From the NCBI GenBank assembly GCA_030141605.1, contig JAQGDQ010000321.1, positions 64,001-128,000 of the forward strand: 64,000 nt of DNA, in the 5' to 3' direction. Under the pieces are notes generated by a model. The model worked only from the letters and a program-made list of their open reading frames with translations, had not been told where the DNA came from and searched no databases. Made by a program: the position numbers and the translations under genes. Source of the stretch: Tubiluchus corallicola. Taxonomy: Eukaryota > Priapulida > Priapulimorpha > Priapulimorphida > Tubiluchidae. Positions 63,298 through 64,000 of this stretch are shown in pieces. Each line of letters begins with the position of its first letter. Position 1 is the first letter of the stretch.

Positions 63298-64000
63298 TAG
63301 TAGTCGCCGCTTAATAGACTCACGGTTAATAGACTTAATTGACTCAAAAACGCCTAGAATGGGCCGTTTCTATTCAAATATACATAAAAACTATCGGTAA
63401 TTGACTTAAATAACTTTGCTTAATTGACTCAATATTTTTCCTTCACGCACTTAATATAAGACATTTGTATGTGCCCAAACGGCCTTTCCTACTTTTATGT
63501 CATCTTTACTTCCCTTTTGTGCATTATATATGTAGAAACAATCATGTTAACTACCGTTTTGTTTGTAAACAGGTACATTTATCATGTGCTAATTCGCTAG
63601 CATAGCGGTTTTGCTTTGAATCTGTTAGCCGCTCGCCCACCGTTATCCAAAGAATTTTTGGAAGCTAAACATATAATCACTTGCTTACCAGTTTCCTTTT
63701 GATGCTCAAGTTGCAAATCACGTTTTCAGGCTTAATGAGTTAATAGTCAAAGATGCAATCAGTCAGTATTCCTTGTGACTTACAAGAGTAAACATCATTC
63801 AGCAAATAAGGGCAAAGAGTTAAGAAGTTTGAAAAATGAAGCATAAGTGTAAAGATCTAACAGTTAAGGAGAAACTGAAAATTTTAGAGTCCAAATTCAA
63901 AGTATTCTATCACCTATACAACAAAAATGCTAAAAACACAACTGAGATGAGTGTATGAAAACAATCATTCTCCAAAATATCTCACATATCAAAGCATTTC
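63298..64000 (+). mobile_element. 5' part of a Tigger/pogo-like DNA transposon, runs off right edge
   Basis: The end TAGTAGTCGCCGCTTAATAG, continuing ACTCACGG, follows a TA and matches the end of the element at 26071. About 540 bp of leader precede an open frame whose first residues resemble the N-terminal CENP-B/pogo DNA-binding domain of Tigger transposases. Pogo-group elements insert at TA. The other end lies outside the window. Confidence 0.7.
63836..63958 (+). pseudogene. Tigger-like transposase N-terminus, apparently broken
   Basis: The frame from ATG 63836 reads MKHKCKDLTVKEKLKILESK, which fits the start of the CENP-B N-terminal helix-turn-helix of Tigger/pogo transposases (LT..EKL.IL.). 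The resemblance ends after about 20 residues. The frame stops at TGA 63956-63958 after 40 codons, so the copy is probably inactivated by a frameshift or deletion. The rest is beyond the window. Confidence 0.6.

Overview
The window is animal (metazoan) nuclear DNA: AT-rich, with genes split into many short exons by GT-AG introns, and with DNA transposon and LINE-like remnants in introns and intergenic stretches. The gene families (AP-2 alpha, GCN1, Sesquipedalian/PHETA) fit an invertebrate metazoan. I cannot name the species from sequence alone. No bacterial, organellar or viral gene was recognised.

Layout. (1) 1-6001, minus strand: the 5' part of the AP-2 clathrin adaptor alpha gene, four coding exons (156 residues) running out of the left edge. 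(2) 6002-8135: the space between AP2A and GCN1, which are head to head; it probably holds a shared promoter and a non-coding first exon of AP2A. (3) 8136-48624, plus strand: a complete GCN1 gene. I assembled 49 coding exons that join without a frame break into 2,663 residues, close to the roughly 2,670 of the human and yeast proteins. Its introns carry hAT-like and Tigger-like elements, tRNA-like and 5S-like SINE fragments and several hairpins. (4) 48625-52288: space between convergent genes. (5) 52289-53035, minus strand: a Sesquipedalian/PHETA-type PH-domain gene with its coding region in one exon. (6) 53036-58441: an intergenic region with nested LINE 3' ends, two MITEs, a near-perfect 298-bp tandem duplication and a near-palindromic RFX X-box. 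(7) 58442-60906 onward, plus strand: the first five coding exons (305 residues) of a gene I do not recognise. (8) 61103-63297: a 37-bp tandem array, each unit centred on the 12-bp palindrome GGAACTAGTTCC. (9) 63298-64000: the 5' end of a Tigger/pogo-like transposon that appears to have inserted at the central TA of one array palindrome.

How the genes relate. AP-2 alpha and PHETA both act in endocytic membrane traffic. GCN1 is the ribosome-bound activator of the eIF2-alpha kinase GCN2. No operon-like link is implied. The X-box between PHETA and the unknown gene raises the possibility that one of the two is under ciliary (RFX) control; this is inference. Exon limits were placed by reading frame, splice consensus and family similarity recalled from knowledge, without transcript data.
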